The notes under the pieces: model-generated
Database searches by the model: none
The model's input: only the letters and a program-made list of their open reading frames with translations
What the model was told of the DNA's origin: nothing
In this document: one piece after another, positions 1 to 8,279 of the stretch
How the letters are laid out: the number at the start of each line of letters is the position of its first letter
Position numbering within the stretch: position 1 is the stretch's first letter
Translations under genes and position numbers: made by a program
Assembly: GCF_041601295.1 (NCBI RefSeq)
Contig: NZ_JBFIII010000053.1
Span: forward strand, 1-20,388
DNA: 20,388 nucleotides
Direction: 5' to 3'
DNA from: Immundisolibacter sp.
GTDB taxonomy: Bacteria; Pseudomonadota; Gammaproteobacteria; Immundisolibacterales; Immundisolibacteraceae

Positions 1-726
1 GCCCTGTTCGGCTGGCTGCTCGCCGGCCCGGTGATGGCGGACGAGGACGAGGACTTCGCCGAGTGGGAACGCGAAATCACCCCCGAGGTGAACGACCCGC
101 TGGAGCCGATCAATCGCGGCGTGTTCTGGTTCAACGAACAGGCCGACCGCTTCGTCATCAAGCCGGTGGCCAAGGGTTACGACTTCATCACGCCCAAGCC
201 AGTCAAACGCGGCGTCAGCAACGTGTTCGATAACCTGTTCATGCCGGTGGTCGCGGTCAGCGACCTGCTGCAGGGCAACTTCCAGAACAGCGCCGAGGAT
301 GTCGGGCGCTTTGTGGTCAACAGTACCGTCGGTGTGGTCGGCATCTTCGACGTCGCCACCGGCTGGGGCCTGGAGCGCCGCCGCGAGGACATCGGCCAGG
401 CATTCGGAGCCTGGGGCATCGGCGCCGGCCCCTATCTGGTGCTGCCGATTCTTGGCCCGAGTAACGTACGTGACGGCGTTGGCCTGGTCGGCAACTACTT
501 CCTGCTGCCGCAGACCTATATCGACGATGAGGGCGTGCGATGGGGCGTGGCGGTATTGGGTGGTATCGACACCCGCTACCGCCTGCTCGACGCCAGCCGG
601 GTGCTGGAGCAAGCAGCTCTCGACCGCTATGCCTTCGTGCGGTCATCGTATGCGCAGCACCGGAAGAATCTGGTCCAGAACAAGGACGGTGGCAAACCGG
701 TACCCGCGGCAAGCTTCGGCCAGTAG
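1..726 (+). CDS. mlaA: MlaA (VacJ) family phospholipid-transport protein, 5' end cut by window
   Basis: The reading frame is open from base 1, so the start codon and first part of the signal peptide lie outside; 241 residues are visible. MlaA is the outer-membrane component of the Mla pathway, which removes misplaced phospholipids from the outer leaflet and passes them to MlaC. The family signature NDPLEPINRGVFWFNEQ is present, followed by the SDLLQGNFQNSAEDVGRFVVNS segment (abbreviated family block) and the GAGPYLVLPILGPSNVRD block, which together cover the whole mature domain. The visible leader (FGWLLAGPVMA then DEDED) looks like a signal-peptidase I site. No lipobox cysteine is visible, although many MlaA proteins are lipoproteins. 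Other mla genes, if clustered, would be upstream of the window. A strong terminator follows the stop. Confidence 0.93.
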   Translation, partial: ALFGWLLAGPVMADEDEDFAEWEREITPEVNDPLEPINRGVFWFNEQADRFVIKPVAKGYDFITPKPVKRGVSNVFDNLFMPVVAVSDLLQGNFQNSAEDVGRFVVNSTVGVVGIFDVATGWGLERRREDIGQAFGAWGIGAGPYLVLPILGPSNVRDGVGLVGNYFLLPQTYIDDEGVRWGVAVLGGIDTRYRLLDASRVLEQAALDRYAFVRSSYAQHRKNLVQNKDGGKPVPAASFGQ

Positions 727-729
727 GGC

Positions 730-761
730 AAAAAAGGCGGTGGGCCCGAGGGCCCACCGCC
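730..761 (-). terminator. Intrinsic terminator for the leftward MFS gene
   Basis: A perfect 12-bp inverted repeat (736-747 with 750-761, GC-rich) is followed, when read leftward, by six T (the A-run at 730-735). It lies about 140 bp beyond the stop of the leftward transporter gene and a few bases beyond the mlaA stop. It therefore ends transcription coming from the right. Confidence 0.8.
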
Positions 762-770
762 AAGCAAGAA

Positions 771-800
771 GGGCCTCGGGGCAATCCGGGGCCCTTTTTT
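771..800 (+). terminator. Intrinsic terminator for mlaA
   Basis: A 9-bp stem (771-779 with 786-794, one G-T wobble) with a 6-base loop is followed directly by six T (795-800). It is a textbook rho-independent terminator for rightward transcripts from mlaA, and with the hairpin at 736-761 it insulates the convergent genes. Confidence 0.87.
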
Positions 801-899
801 GTTAGTTGTTGGCTTGAGCGAAAAACGGGCAGTTGTGGCCTTTTCCGGCGGACAGATCATCTTTGATCTAGCTCGCAAACTCCTGCGCGCCAAGCGCGA

Positions 900-2273
900 T
901 CACCGCCCGGTCTGGTCTGACCGCCCGTCCGCTTTGGAAGCGGGCTCCACCAGCGCCCCGCCGGTAACGTCCTGGGTTGGTTCGCCGGCGGCCGTCTGGC
1001 TGGCAATGTTCATGCTGCGGACGACCCCGCGGATACGCGGCAGCCGGCGCCCGAACCACAACGCCGCCAGCATGCACAAGCCGCCGCCAACGGCAACCGT
1101 GGCCGGTGCGCCGGCAACCTCGGCCAGGCTGCCGGCGAGCAGCGCGCCCAACGGCGCCATGCCCATGAACATCATCGCGTACAGCGACATCACCCGCCCG
1201 CGCAGGGCATCGGGCACCATCATCTGCAGCAGGGTGTTGGATGAGGCCATCTGCACCATCATGGCGAAGCCGGTCGGCACCAGCAGGGCGCACGATAACC
1301 AGAAATTTCGCGACTGCGAGAAGCACACCAGGCCTAGCCCAAAACCGAACGCCGCCCACGGCACCCAACTGCCAAGCCCACGGGTGCTGCGCCGTGCCGC
1401 GAGCAGCAGCGCCCCTGCCAGTGCCCCGCCGCCCGCGCAACTCATGAGGATTCCGAGCCCCTGCGGACCGCCGCCCAGAATGCGGTCCGCGAATACCGGC
1501 ATCAGCACTGCGTACGGCATGCCGGCCAGACTGACCATGCCCAGCAGCAGCAACAGACTGCGGATGGGCAAGTGGCCGCGCACATACCGCACGCCATCCG
1601 CGATGTGCGTCAACATCGAGCCGGTCTGCACCGGTCGGCTGAACGGTTCGAGCCGCATCGCCAGCAGCGCGCCGAGCACGGTGGCGTAGCTCAGTCCGTT
1701 CAGCAGAAAGCACCAGCCCTCTCCGGCGGCGGCCACCAGCACGCCTGCCACCGCCGGGCCGATCAGCCGCGCGGCATTGAAGGCGGACGAATTCAGCGCA
1801 ATGGCGTTCGGCAGATCCTCCCGACCCACCATCTCCACGGTAAATGCCTGGCGAGCCGGCAGGTCGAAGCCATTGACCATGCCCAGCAGAACCGCGAGCA
1901 CAAACACGTGCCAGACCTCGACCCGCCCGCTGAGCGTAAGGGCTGCCAGACCAAGCGCAAGCACCGCGGACGCCACCGCCGTGGCAAGCAGCAGCCTGTG
2001 GCGACTGAAGCGGTCCGCCACCGCGCCGCCGAGCGGCGCCATCAGGAACACCGGAAACTGGTTGGCAAAGCCCGCCAGACCGAGCAGCACGGCCGAATCG
2101 GTCATCCGGTAAATCAGCCACGCCTGGGCCAGGGCCTGTATCCAGGTGCCGGGCAGCGACAGCAACTGGCCGAAGAAAAACAGGCGGAAATTGCGGTGGC
2201 GAAATGCGCGCAGCATCCCGGGCTGAGCGGGCGTGGGGTGGTCGGAATTCGTGGGAGACACCGTGTGGATCAT
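900..2273 (-). CDS. MFS transporter (MFS_3/EntS-like exporter family)
   Basis: This 457-residue polytopic membrane protein probably has twelve transmembrane helices and exports small molecules using the proton gradient. The substrate cannot be told. The opening RNFRLFFFGQLLSLPGTWIQ and the A motif between TM2 and TM3 (LGGAVADRFSRHR, residues about 81-93) are typical of the MFS_3 group that includes the enterobactin exporter EntS. A second Arg-rich loop (PDALRGRVMSLYAMMF) marks the start of the second six-helix half. The ATG at 2273 is the longest choice but has no clear ribosome site. An internal ATG at 2216, just before LRAFRHRNFR, is an alternative that would remove a 19-residue polar extension. 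It lies 74 bp downstream of the flavin oxidoreductase on the same strand and may be cotranscribed with it. Confidence 0.9.
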   Translation of the reverse strand: MIHTVSPTNSDHPTPAQPGMLRAFRHRNFRLFFFGQLLSLPGTWIQALAQAWLIYRMTDSAVLLGLAGFANQFPVFLMAPLGGAVADRFSRHRLLLATAVASAVLALGLAALTLSGRVEVWHVFVLAVLLGMVNGFDLPARQAFTVEMVGREDLPNAIALNSSAFNAARLIGPAVAGVLVAAAGEGWCFLLNGLSYATVLGALLAMRLEPFSRPVQTGSMLTHIADGVRYVRGHLPIRSLLLLLGMVSLAGMPYAVLMPVFADRILGGGPQGLGILMSCAGGGALAGALLLAARRSTRGLGSWVPWAAFGFGLGLVCFSQSRNFWLSCALLVPTGFAMMVQMASSNTLLQMMVPDALRGRVMSLYAMMFMGMAPLGALLAGSLAEVAGAPATVAVGGGLCMLAALWFGRRLPRIRGVVRSMNIASQTAAGEPTQDVTGGALVEPASKADGRSDQTGR

Positions 2274-2347
2274 GGCCTATTGTGGGGCGCCGGGACAGGC
2301 CGGGCAGCGCCCTGTGTGATTGCGTTCAGCTGGACGGCGATCGAGCC

Positions 2348-3382
2348 TCAGGCAGTGATGAGGCCGGTAACCGCCTCGCTATAAAGCGCCAGCGACTGCA
2401 TGGACTCCTCCTGGCCGATGGAGCCCCAGACGAACTCCAGTAACAGATAGTTGCAGCCGGTCTCGGCGAAGAACTGTTCGGTCTGCGCCCGCACGGTAGC
2501 CGGGGAGCCAACGATGAACGTGTCGTAAGCCGCAAGCTGATCGTAATCGGGCGGGAACTGGGTCGCGACGGCGCCATTGTCCCGCCACAGCTTTTGCAGG
2601 CTGTAGTAAAAGACCGGATACGCCTCACGGGCCTTGCGCTGCGCCTGGGCGTCGGTTTCCGCAACGTACACCAGCCGAAACGCCCCAATGCGCGGGGTCT
2701 TCAGCTGCGGGTTGAGGCTGCTACCCTCCGCCTGAGCCTGCTGCCACAATTCCCGGTACACGCTTGCCTGGGGCGCGAGGGCCTGGTTCGGGCCCCCAGT
2801 GATCACGTTCATTCCCATGCCAGCGGCGTAGCGCAGGCTGCGTTCGCTATTGATGCCGTACCACAGCGGTGGGTTGGGTTGCTGCAAGGGCCGCAGCTCC
2901 ATGGGTACGCTCCGGAAGCGGTAATTTCGGCTGTCGTGGCTCAAGGCCTCGCTGCGCAGCCCCTTGATCAGAATCTCCAGCACCTCTTCCATATCGTCCC
3001 GAGCTTGCAGGAACTGGGTGCCGTAATGACCGAGTTCGAATGGTGAAATGCCGCGACCGAACCCCAGCTCCAGCCGACCACCGCTCATGTGGTCCAGCAT
3101 GCAGATTTCTTCGATCAGTCGCAGCGGGTGATACAGCGGCAGCAGATGTACCAGCGAGCCAAGCCGGATGCGCCGAGTGCGCTGAATCAAGGCGCTCAGG
3201 TATACAGCCGGCGACGGCGCCATGCCCAGCGGCGTGAAATGGTGCTCCGCCACGTGGTAGCACCAGTATGGCCCCTGATCCGCCAGCTCCAGAAACTGGC
3301 AGCGACCTTCGTAAAGCTCGGTCAGTGACTGACCGGGTCGACGCTCGACATGGTCCCAGATGCCCACGGAAACATCGCTCAC
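2348..3382 (-). CDS. LLM-class (luciferase-like) flavin-dependent oxidoreductase
   Basis: This is a 344-residue TIM-barrel enzyme of the bacterial-luciferase superfamily, which uses FMNH2 or F420 to oxidise small organic substrates. The actual substrate is unknown. Family blocks seen: AEHHFTPLGMAPSPAVYLSA, RTRRIRLGSLVHLLPLYHPL, LDHMSGGRLELGFGRGISPFE, and in the C-terminal half a GSPATVRAQTEQFF segment that caps the flavin site. The GTG at 3382 is chosen because a GGAGG ribosome site (3389-3393) sits 6 bases before it and homology begins at SDVSVGIWDH. The frame stays open 45 codons further upstream, but that part is low-complexity and lacks family similarity. The MFS exporter gene lies 74 bp downstream on the same strand, suggesting an oxidation/export unit of unknown purpose. 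Confidence 0.9.
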   Translation of the reverse strand: MSDVSVGIWDHVERRPGQSLTELYEGRCQFLELADQGPYWCYHVAEHHFTPLGMAPSPAVYLSALIQRTRRIRLGSLVHLLPLYHPLRLIEEICMLDHMSGGRLELGFGRGISPFELGHYGTQFLQARDDMEEVLEILIKGLRSEALSHDSRNYRFRSVPMELRPLQQPNPPLWYGINSERSLRYAAGMGMNVITGGPNQALAPQASVYRELWQQAQAEGSSLNPQLKTPRIGAFRLVYVAETDAQAQRKAREAYPVFYYSLQKLWRDNGAVATQFPPDYDQLAAYDTFIVGSPATVRAQTEQFFAETGCNYLLLEFVWGSIGQEESMQSLALYSEAVTGLITA

Positions 3383-3386
3383 GAGA

Positions 3387-3395
3387 CTCCTCCCC
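3387..3395 (-). promoter_or_regulatory. Ribosome binding site that fixes the GTG start of the LLM oxidoreductase
   Basis: Read leftward, the bases are GGGGAGGAG, ending 4 bases before GTG at 3382. This strong Shine-Dalgarno sequence rules against the longer open frame that begins at 3517. Confidence 0.75.
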
Positions 3396-3515
3396 GAATG
3401 CTTATTGGCTCCGGATGCAGACTGCACGGCCAGAGAATCTACGCTGATACAACGTGCCGATGACGGACGGGTAGCGCGCCAGCGCCTGGCTGGCCGATGT
3501 TGCCTCCGGCCTAGC

Positions 3516-3673
3516 ACCTCAAGCTATAAGTTTGTGTACATGCCCAGACACGCATCCGTGCGCTGAGTGCGCGAAGCGAACCTCAGCAATAGCCGCAGCT
3601 ATTGCGAGGATGAGCGACAAAGCACTCGGTGATGCGGGGCGGGTCGAACATAGCGAAATTTATAGGCTGAGGT
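3516..3673. repeat. 158-bp imperfect palindrome, possible MITE-like or structured RNA element
   Basis: The two ends match as inverted repeats: ACCTCA-N2-CTATAA-N-TTT at 3516-3533 against the reverse complement of 3656-3673. The centre is a near-perfect palindrome, GCAATAGC CGC AGCTATTGC, at 3586-3605. Between ends and centre the arms remain partly complementary, including shared CGCATC and GAGTG words, by hand alignment with small gaps. The whole could fold into one long hairpin in DNA or RNA. It contains no convincing gene. It directly abuts the broken end of the yjdF remnant, which fits insertion of a small mobile element. No target-site duplication was identified. Confidence 0.5.
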
Positions 3674-3679
3674 AGTAGG

Positions 3680-3925
3680 TTTTACCATCCATTCGACAAG
3701 CTCGTAACCGGCACTGATCGCCAGAACCGCGCACAGCACCAGAAACGCCAGCATCCCCCGCCCGCGTACGGCGTAGCAATATCTCGCGAATGGCCAGTGC
3801 CTGCACCAACGCCACTGTGCAAAGTGGCCGCTCTTGTCGCACGGATTGCGCCCCACGTTCATCGGCGCTTCGAGCCAGAAACCGAACGGCACCCGCGCGT
3901 GGCTGTAAGCGCCGCCGACCATCAA
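3680..3925 (-). pseudogene. Remnant of a yjdF (DUF2238) inner-membrane protein gene
   Basis: Translated leftward, the segment reads LMVGGAYSHARVPFGFWLE, then a NPCDKSGHFAQ block, then (in a second frame) ALVQALAIREILLRR, then (back in the first frame) GMLAFLVLCAVLAISAGYEL followed by VEWMVK. This follows in order the middle of E. coli YjdF (LGGMYTYAKVPLGFWV, YDKLGHFFQ, VPALVAREILLR, ALAISAFYELIEWW, recalled from memory). Two compensating frame changes are needed, near 3815 and near 3766. Only about 80 of the family's roughly 200 residues remain: the N-terminal helices and the C-terminal region are missing. The left end stops at the palindromic element and the right end at a REP-like repeat. 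YjdF's function is not established. The fragment is almost certainly not functional. Confidence 0.75.
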
Positions 3926-3934
3926 AAATCGTAA

Positions 3935-4005
3935 CCTGAATGAAGCGTAGCGGAATCCGGGACGTTGGCGATGACCTCCCCGTATTTCGCTGCGCTCCAT
4001 ACGGG
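3935..4005. repeat. REP/MITE-like repeat pair ('MERSEIRG' type)
   Basis: There are two short hairpins in tandem: CCTGAAT...AATCCGGG at 3935-3961 and CCCGTAT...ATACGGG at 3979-4005, each with a GCGTAGCG or CGCTGCG-like centre. Translated leftward, the second gives MERSEIRG and the first PGFRYASFRLR, spurious peptides well known from dispersed proteobacterial repeats. It lies between the stop of the acyl-CoA synthetase gene and the yjdF remnant and is probably one copy of a family scattered through this genome. Confidence 0.65.
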
Positions 4006-4024
4006 CTCCCACCCTCGACGAGCC

Positions 4025-5812
4025 TCACCTCCGATATAACCCCTCGACCGCCTCCCGATACCGGTCAATCAACTGCCCGCGCCGGGTCTTCTGGGTAGCG
4101 GTCAGCAGGCCGTTGGCTTCGGTCCATTCGTCCAGCGTCAGATGCACCCGGCGCAGGCGGGCGTAGCCCGGAAAGGCATGCAGCGCGGTCTCGACCTTGG
4201 CCAGCACGGCCTGTTCGGCACGCGGATCGGCCAGGGACGCCGGGGCGTTGGCATCCAGACCCAGTCCGACGGCAAGGTCCGCCCATGGTTTGCGATGCAG
4301 CACCAGCACCGCGGCCAGATACGGGCGCCCCTCGCCGACCAGCAGCGCCTGGTGGATCAGCGGGTCGAGCATCAGTGCGTGTTCGATGTCGACCGGCGGC
4401 ACTTTCTCGCCGTTGGCCAGCACGATGATGTCCTTCAGGCGGCCGGTGATGTACCAGTGCCGGCCCCGCTGAGCAGCGATGTCTCCGGTGTGCAGCCAGC
4501 CGTCGGCGTCGAGCACGGCGGCAGTGGCTTCGGCGTCGTGCCAGTAACCCGCCATTACGCCGGGGCTTTTGGCGAGCAGTTCGTCGCTTGGGCCAAGGCG
4601 CAGTTCCACGTCCGGCAGTGGCAGGCCGACGCTGTCGGGCCGGTTTTCGGCCAGGGTGTTAACGGCCAGCACCGGGCTGGCTTCGGTCAGGCCATAGCCT
4701 TGCAACAGCGGCAGGCCGAGGCTGATGAATAGCCGCGCCACGTCCGGCGGCAGGGCCGCGCCGCCGCAAATGGCCAGGCGCAGCCGCCCGCCCAGGCGAT
4801 CGAGCACCGGACGGGCCACCTGTCGGCGCAGAAATGGCAACGTGGCCAGCAGGGGCGTACCAGAAGCCCGGCCTTGTGCGCGCTCGAAATCCCGCCAGCC
4901 GAGTTTTAACGTGGCATCGAATAGCCATTGCACGGGCCCAGGGCGCTGGCCAATACCCTCGCGGATGGCGATGGCGCTACGCTCGAACACGCGTGGCACG
5001 CTCACCAGCACGGTCGGCCGCACGACGACCAGATCGTCCGCCAGCTGCTGGATGCCCCGTCCAAACGCGACCGCCGCCCCGGCCAGCAGCGGTAGGTAGT
5101 AGCCAATGGTGCGTTCAAGCGTATGCGACAGGGGCAGGAAGGACAGGAACAGGTCGTCCAGCGTGACCGGCGCCATGGCTTCGGCCGCGGCGGCGTTCCA
5201 CAGCATATTGCGGTGGCTCAGCATCACACCCTTGGGCCGGCCGGTGGTGCCGGAGGTGTAGACAATGCTCGCCAGCGCCTCAGCGTCGGTGCACTCGACG
5301 CCAAACTCCCCGTGCTCGGGCAGCCAATGGTCCAGCGACAACACACGGTCATCATCCGCGTCGCCCTGCGCCAGCACCACCCGCTCCAGCGCGCCCAGAT
5401 ACCCGTGCGGCAGTAGCGCCTGCCATTGCGCAGCAGTTTCGACCAGCAGCAGGGCAGCGCCGGAATGTTCCAGCACGTAAGCGGCGTTGTCCGGCCGGTC
5501 GTCCCGGTAGACCGGCACCACCACCAGCCCAAGTGCCAGCGCGGCCAGGTCAAAGCACACCCAATCCGGGCCGTTTGGCAGCATTACCGCCACCCGCGCA
5601 CCTGTCGCCAGGCCCTCGCCGCGCAGCGCGGCCTGGAACCGCCCGACGCGCCGCGCTACCTGCTGCCAGGTAAGGTCCAGCCAGGCGCCGTCGTGGAAAT
5701 AGCGATAAGCCACCGCGGCGGGGCTGCGGGCTGCGCGGGCGCTCAGCAAACCAGGCAGGGTACCTGCCTCGCGCCAGGGGATCGGGTCGTGACGGGCGCC
5801 CAACGTGCTCAC
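4025..5812 (-). CDS. Long-chain acyl-CoA synthetase (AMP-binding, FadD15-like)
   Basis: This 595-residue adenylate-forming enzyme activates a fatty acid to acyl-AMP and then acyl-CoA, feeding the acyl-CoA dehydrogenase encoded just upstream. All core motifs are seen: P-loop YTSGTTGRPKG (185-195), LPLSHTLER (227-234), GYGLTE (372-377), GWLHTGD (438-444), and GRLKDII (457-463). The C-terminal catalytic lysine is probably Lys575 in TATQKTRRGQL. The LSHTLERTIGYY and RVFERS segments are typical of the long-chain (FACL/FadD15) branch. The start is GTG at 5812, five bases after the TGA of fadE. With no clear ribosome site, it is probably translationally coupled. The exact chain length accepted cannot be told. 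Confidence 0.93.
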   Translation of the reverse strand: MSTLGARHDPIPWREAGTLPGLLSARAARSPAAVAYRYFHDGAWLDLTWQQVARRVGRFQAALRGEGLATGARVAVMLPNGPDWVCFDLAALALGLVVVPVYRDDRPDNAAYVLEHSGAALLLVETAAQWQALLPHGYLGALERVVLAQGDADDDRVLSLDHWLPEHGEFGVECTDAEALASIVYTSGTTGRPKGVMLSHRNMLWNAAAAEAMAPVTLDDLFLSFLPLSHTLERTIGYYLPLLAGAAVAFGRGIQQLADDLVVVRPTVLVSVPRVFERSAIAIREGIGQRPGPVQWLFDATLKLGWRDFERAQGRASGTPLLATLPFLRRQVARPVLDRLGGRLRLAICGGAALPPDVARLFISLGLPLLQGYGLTEASPVLAVNTLAENRPDSVGLPLPDVELRLGPSDELLAKSPGVMAGYWHDAEATAAVLDADGWLHTGDIAAQRGRHWYITGRLKDIIVLANGEKVPPVDIEHALMLDPLIHQALLVGEGRPYLAAVLVLHRKPWADLAVGLGLDANAPASLADPRAEQAVLAKVETALHAFPGYARLRRVHLTLDEWTEANGLLTATQKTRRGQLIDRYREAVEGLYRR

Positions 5813-5817
5813 CGTGC

Positions 5818-8262
5818 TCAGGCCGTTGTACTGACGCGCCTGAAGCTGCCGGCGGGAAAGGCATCGACAGCAATGATCTCGCGCAGCAGTTCCTGATACC
5901 CGCCCAGCAGGGCCACCTCGCCGGCGTCGAGCACACCGGCCGCCTGGGCCTGCGCGAGCAGGTCCTCGTCGGCGCCGACCGCCAGCTCGCCGCTTTTAAG
6001 CGCGCCGCGCAGCTTGCGCTGCACCTGTCCGGCGGCGTCCGCTTGCGCCAGGGCCAGTTCCAGCCGGCCGGTGGCCTCGGCCGGGTCCTCGGACAGATAG
6101 ATGCCGTCGGTGAGACGGTCGCGGCTGTCACCGGGCGCGAGCAACAACTCCGCCACCTGCTGGCCAAGCGCGTCGTCCGGACCGTGGTGCGGCTGGCCGG
6201 TAGGGAACACCAGCCAGCGCAGGAGCCAGCCCAGCGCGCGATTCGGGTAGTTGGCAAACAGGCCGTCGAAGGCGGTGCCGATACGGGCCAGGCAATCGTC
6301 GAGCGCCCACCGCGCCAGGGGCAGATCTTCCGGCGGCTGGTCTTGCTGCTGAAAATGACGCAACACGGCGCTGGCCAGGTACAGCTCGGACAGCACATCG
6401 CCCAGGCGCGCCGACAGGCGCTCGCGGCGCTTCAGTTCGCCGCCCACCAGCAACATCGTGACATCGGCGCTGAAAGCGAACGCGGCGCTCATCCACGACA
6501 GGCGTTGCTGGTAGCGACCGCTGACTCCGTCCCCCGGCACCTGCGCCAGGCGCCCCCGGGTAAGGCCCAGAAAAAAACTGCGCGCCGCATTGCCCAGGAG
6601 GAACCCGGCATGTCCCAGCAACAACTGGTCAAAACGCTCCACCGCCAGGTCGGCGTCCTGTTCCTGCACCGCCAGCATCTCGTCCAGCACATAGGGGTGC
6701 GCACGCACCGCGCCCTGGCCAAAAATAATCAGGCTGCGGGTCAGGATATTGGCGCCCTCGACCGTGATCGCCACCGGCATCACCTGGTAGTAGCGGGCGA
6801 GAAAATTGCGTGGCCCCATCATCACGCCGCTGCCAGCCTGCACATCCATGGCGTCGTTGACCACACGCCGGCCACGCTCGGTGAGGTGGTACTTCAGGAT
6901 GGCGGTCAGTACCGCCGGCTTTTCGCCGTGATCGAGCCCATACAGGGTGAGGCTTCGGGCGGCGTCCATCTGGTAGCAGTTGCCGGCGATACGGGCAAGC
7001 GCCTCCTGCACGCCCTCGAAACGGCCGACCGGCACGCCGAACTGCTCGCGCAGCCGCGCATAGGCGCCGGTGTAACGGGCGGCGACTTTGGCGACACCGG
7101 TGCTGAGCGCCGGCAGCGAAATGCCGCGACCTTCCGACAGGCAACTGACCAGCATTTCCCAGCCGCGACCGATGCCGGCCTCGCCGCCGATGATCCATGA
7201 CAGCGGCGCGAACACGTTCTCACCATGCAAGGGACCGTTCTGAAATGGAACGTCGAGCGGCAGGTGACGTTCGCCGCTGCGCACGCCGGGCGCGTCGGCC
7301 GGCAACAGCAGCACCGTGATGCCGCGCTCCACCGGGCCTGCGAGCAGGCCGTCCGGGTCGCGCAGGCTGAACGCAAGACCGATCACCGTCGCCACCGGCG
7401 CCAGAGTGATGTAGCGCTTTTCGAAATTCAGGCGCACGCCGAGCACATCCTGTCCGTCGTGCGAGCCGCGGCACACCACCCCTATATCGGGCAAGGCGCT
7501 GGCGTCTGAGCCAGCCTGTGGGCCGGTCAGCGCAAAACAGGGAATGTCCTGTCCGCGCGCCAGACGTGGCAGGTAGTGGTCCTTTTGCTCTGGCGTGCCG
7601 TAGTGGCGCAGCAGCTCGGCCGGCCCGAGCGAATTGGGCACCATCACCGTAATGGCCGCTGTCACACTGCGACTGGCAAGCTGCATCACCACCGCCGAGT
7701 GGGTACGGTGGCTAAAGCCCTGGCCACCGTATTCAGTGGGGATGATCAGGCCAAAAAAGCCCTGCTCGCGCATGAATTTCCACACCGGAGCGGGAAGATC
7801 GGCGTCCTGGTGCGTGATGCGCCAATCATCCAGAAGCGCGCACAGCCGCGGCACGGGACCGTCCAGGAATGCCTGCTCCGCCGGCGTGAAAGGCGCATCG
7901 ACAAAGCCGGCCAGCAGATCCCAGTCAGGCTGGCCACTGAATAACTCGCGATCCCACCACACGGTACCGGCGGCCATCGCCTCGCGCTCGGTGTCGGACA
8001 ATGGCGGCAGCTGCCGACGGTAAAACGTCAGCACCCGCCCGGTAACGTATTCGCGGCGCCAGTCGTCGGCGTGCAGCAGCAACGCAAACGCCCCCCACAG
8101 TAACCACAACACCAGGGCCAACAGCACGGGAAAGCCGCCACTGATCGATGCCAGCAACAGGGTGCCGCCGAGCGCCGAAGTGGCTGCCAGTCGACCGAGT
8201 TGGCGATAGGCAGCGACGCCCCCGACCGCAAGCAGCGCCAGTAACCATAGCAACGCGTTCAT
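5818..8262 (-). CDS. fadE: FadE-type acyl-CoA dehydrogenase
   Basis: FadE catalyses the first step of aerobic beta-oxidation, acyl-CoA to trans-2-enoyl-CoA, with electrons passed via FAD to the ETF/ubiquinone system. With ATG at 8262 the product is 814 residues, the length of E. coli FadE. The frame continues 12 codons upstream, but homology starts at MNALLWLLALLAVGG. Residues 1 to about 65 are hydrophobic and give two membrane segments. The dehydrogenase domain shows FGLIIPTEYGGQGFS, the FAD-site motif LTGPQAGSDA (about 246-255) and SEGRGISLPALSTG. TVEGANILTRS contains Glu502, at the position of the FadE catalytic base. The C-terminal FadE-specific extension is complete. The acyl-CoA synthetase gene follows 5 bases after the stop, making a two-gene fatty-acid unit. 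Confidence 0.95.
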   Translation of the reverse strand: MNALLWLLALLAVGGVAAYRQLGRLAATSALGGTLLLASISGGFPVLLALVLWLLWGAFALLLHADDWRREYVTGRVLTFYRRQLPPLSDTEREAMAAGTVWWDRELFSGQPDWDLLAGFVDAPFTPAEQAFLDGPVPRLCALLDDWRITHQDADLPAPVWKFMREQGFFGLIIPTEYGGQGFSHRTHSAVVMQLASRSVTAAITVMVPNSLGPAELLRHYGTPEQKDHYLPRLARGQDIPCFALTGPQAGSDASALPDIGVVCRGSHDGQDVLGVRLNFEKRYITLAPVATVIGLAFSLRDPDGLLAGPVERGITVLLLPADAPGVRSGERHLPLDVPFQNGPLHGENVFAPLSWIIGGEAGIGRGWEMLVSCLSEGRGISLPALSTGVAKVAARYTGAYARLREQFGVPVGRFEGVQEALARIAGNCYQMDAARSLTLYGLDHGEKPAVLTAILKYHLTERGRRVVNDAMDVQAGSGVMMGPRNFLARYYQVMPVAITVEGANILTRSLIIFGQGAVRAHPYVLDEMLAVQEQDADLAVERFDQLLLGHAGFLLGNAARSFFLGLTRGRLAQVPGDGVSGRYQQRLSWMSAAFAFSADVTMLLVGGELKRRERLSARLGDVLSELYLASAVLRHFQQQDQPPEDLPLARWALDDCLARIGTAFDGLFANYPNRALGWLLRWLVFPTGQPHHGPDDALGQQVAELLLAPGDSRDRLTDGIYLSEDPAEATGRLELALAQADAAGQVQRKLRGALKSGELAVGADEDLLAQAQAAGVLDAGEVALLGGYQELLREIIAVDAFPAGSFRRVSTTA

Positions 8263-8279
8263 CGATCCCCCCCCAATGA

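Noticed and set aside
799..1689. Long rightward open frame (296 codons) opposite the MFS gene
   Set aside because: It is antisense to a clear MFS transporter, has low-complexity Ala/Pro/Arg-rich composition and no family motif. It is a GC-rich shadow frame.
2285..2312. Inverted repeat GGGCGC/GCGCCC between the LLM oxidoreductase and MFS genes
   Set aside because: Six-base arms with a 16-base GC-rich loop and no T-run are expected by chance at this base composition.
3599..4012. Leftward open frame of 137 codons as a real small membrane protein
   Set aside because: Its start is the REP-like MERSEIRG repeat, its end is the palindromic element, and its middle needs frame changes to follow YjdF. 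It is composite debris rather than a gene.
6043..7200. Rightward open frame (385 codons) inside fadE
   Set aside because: It lies fully inside a conserved, full-length fadE on the other strand, with His/Gln-rich sequence typical of antisense frames.
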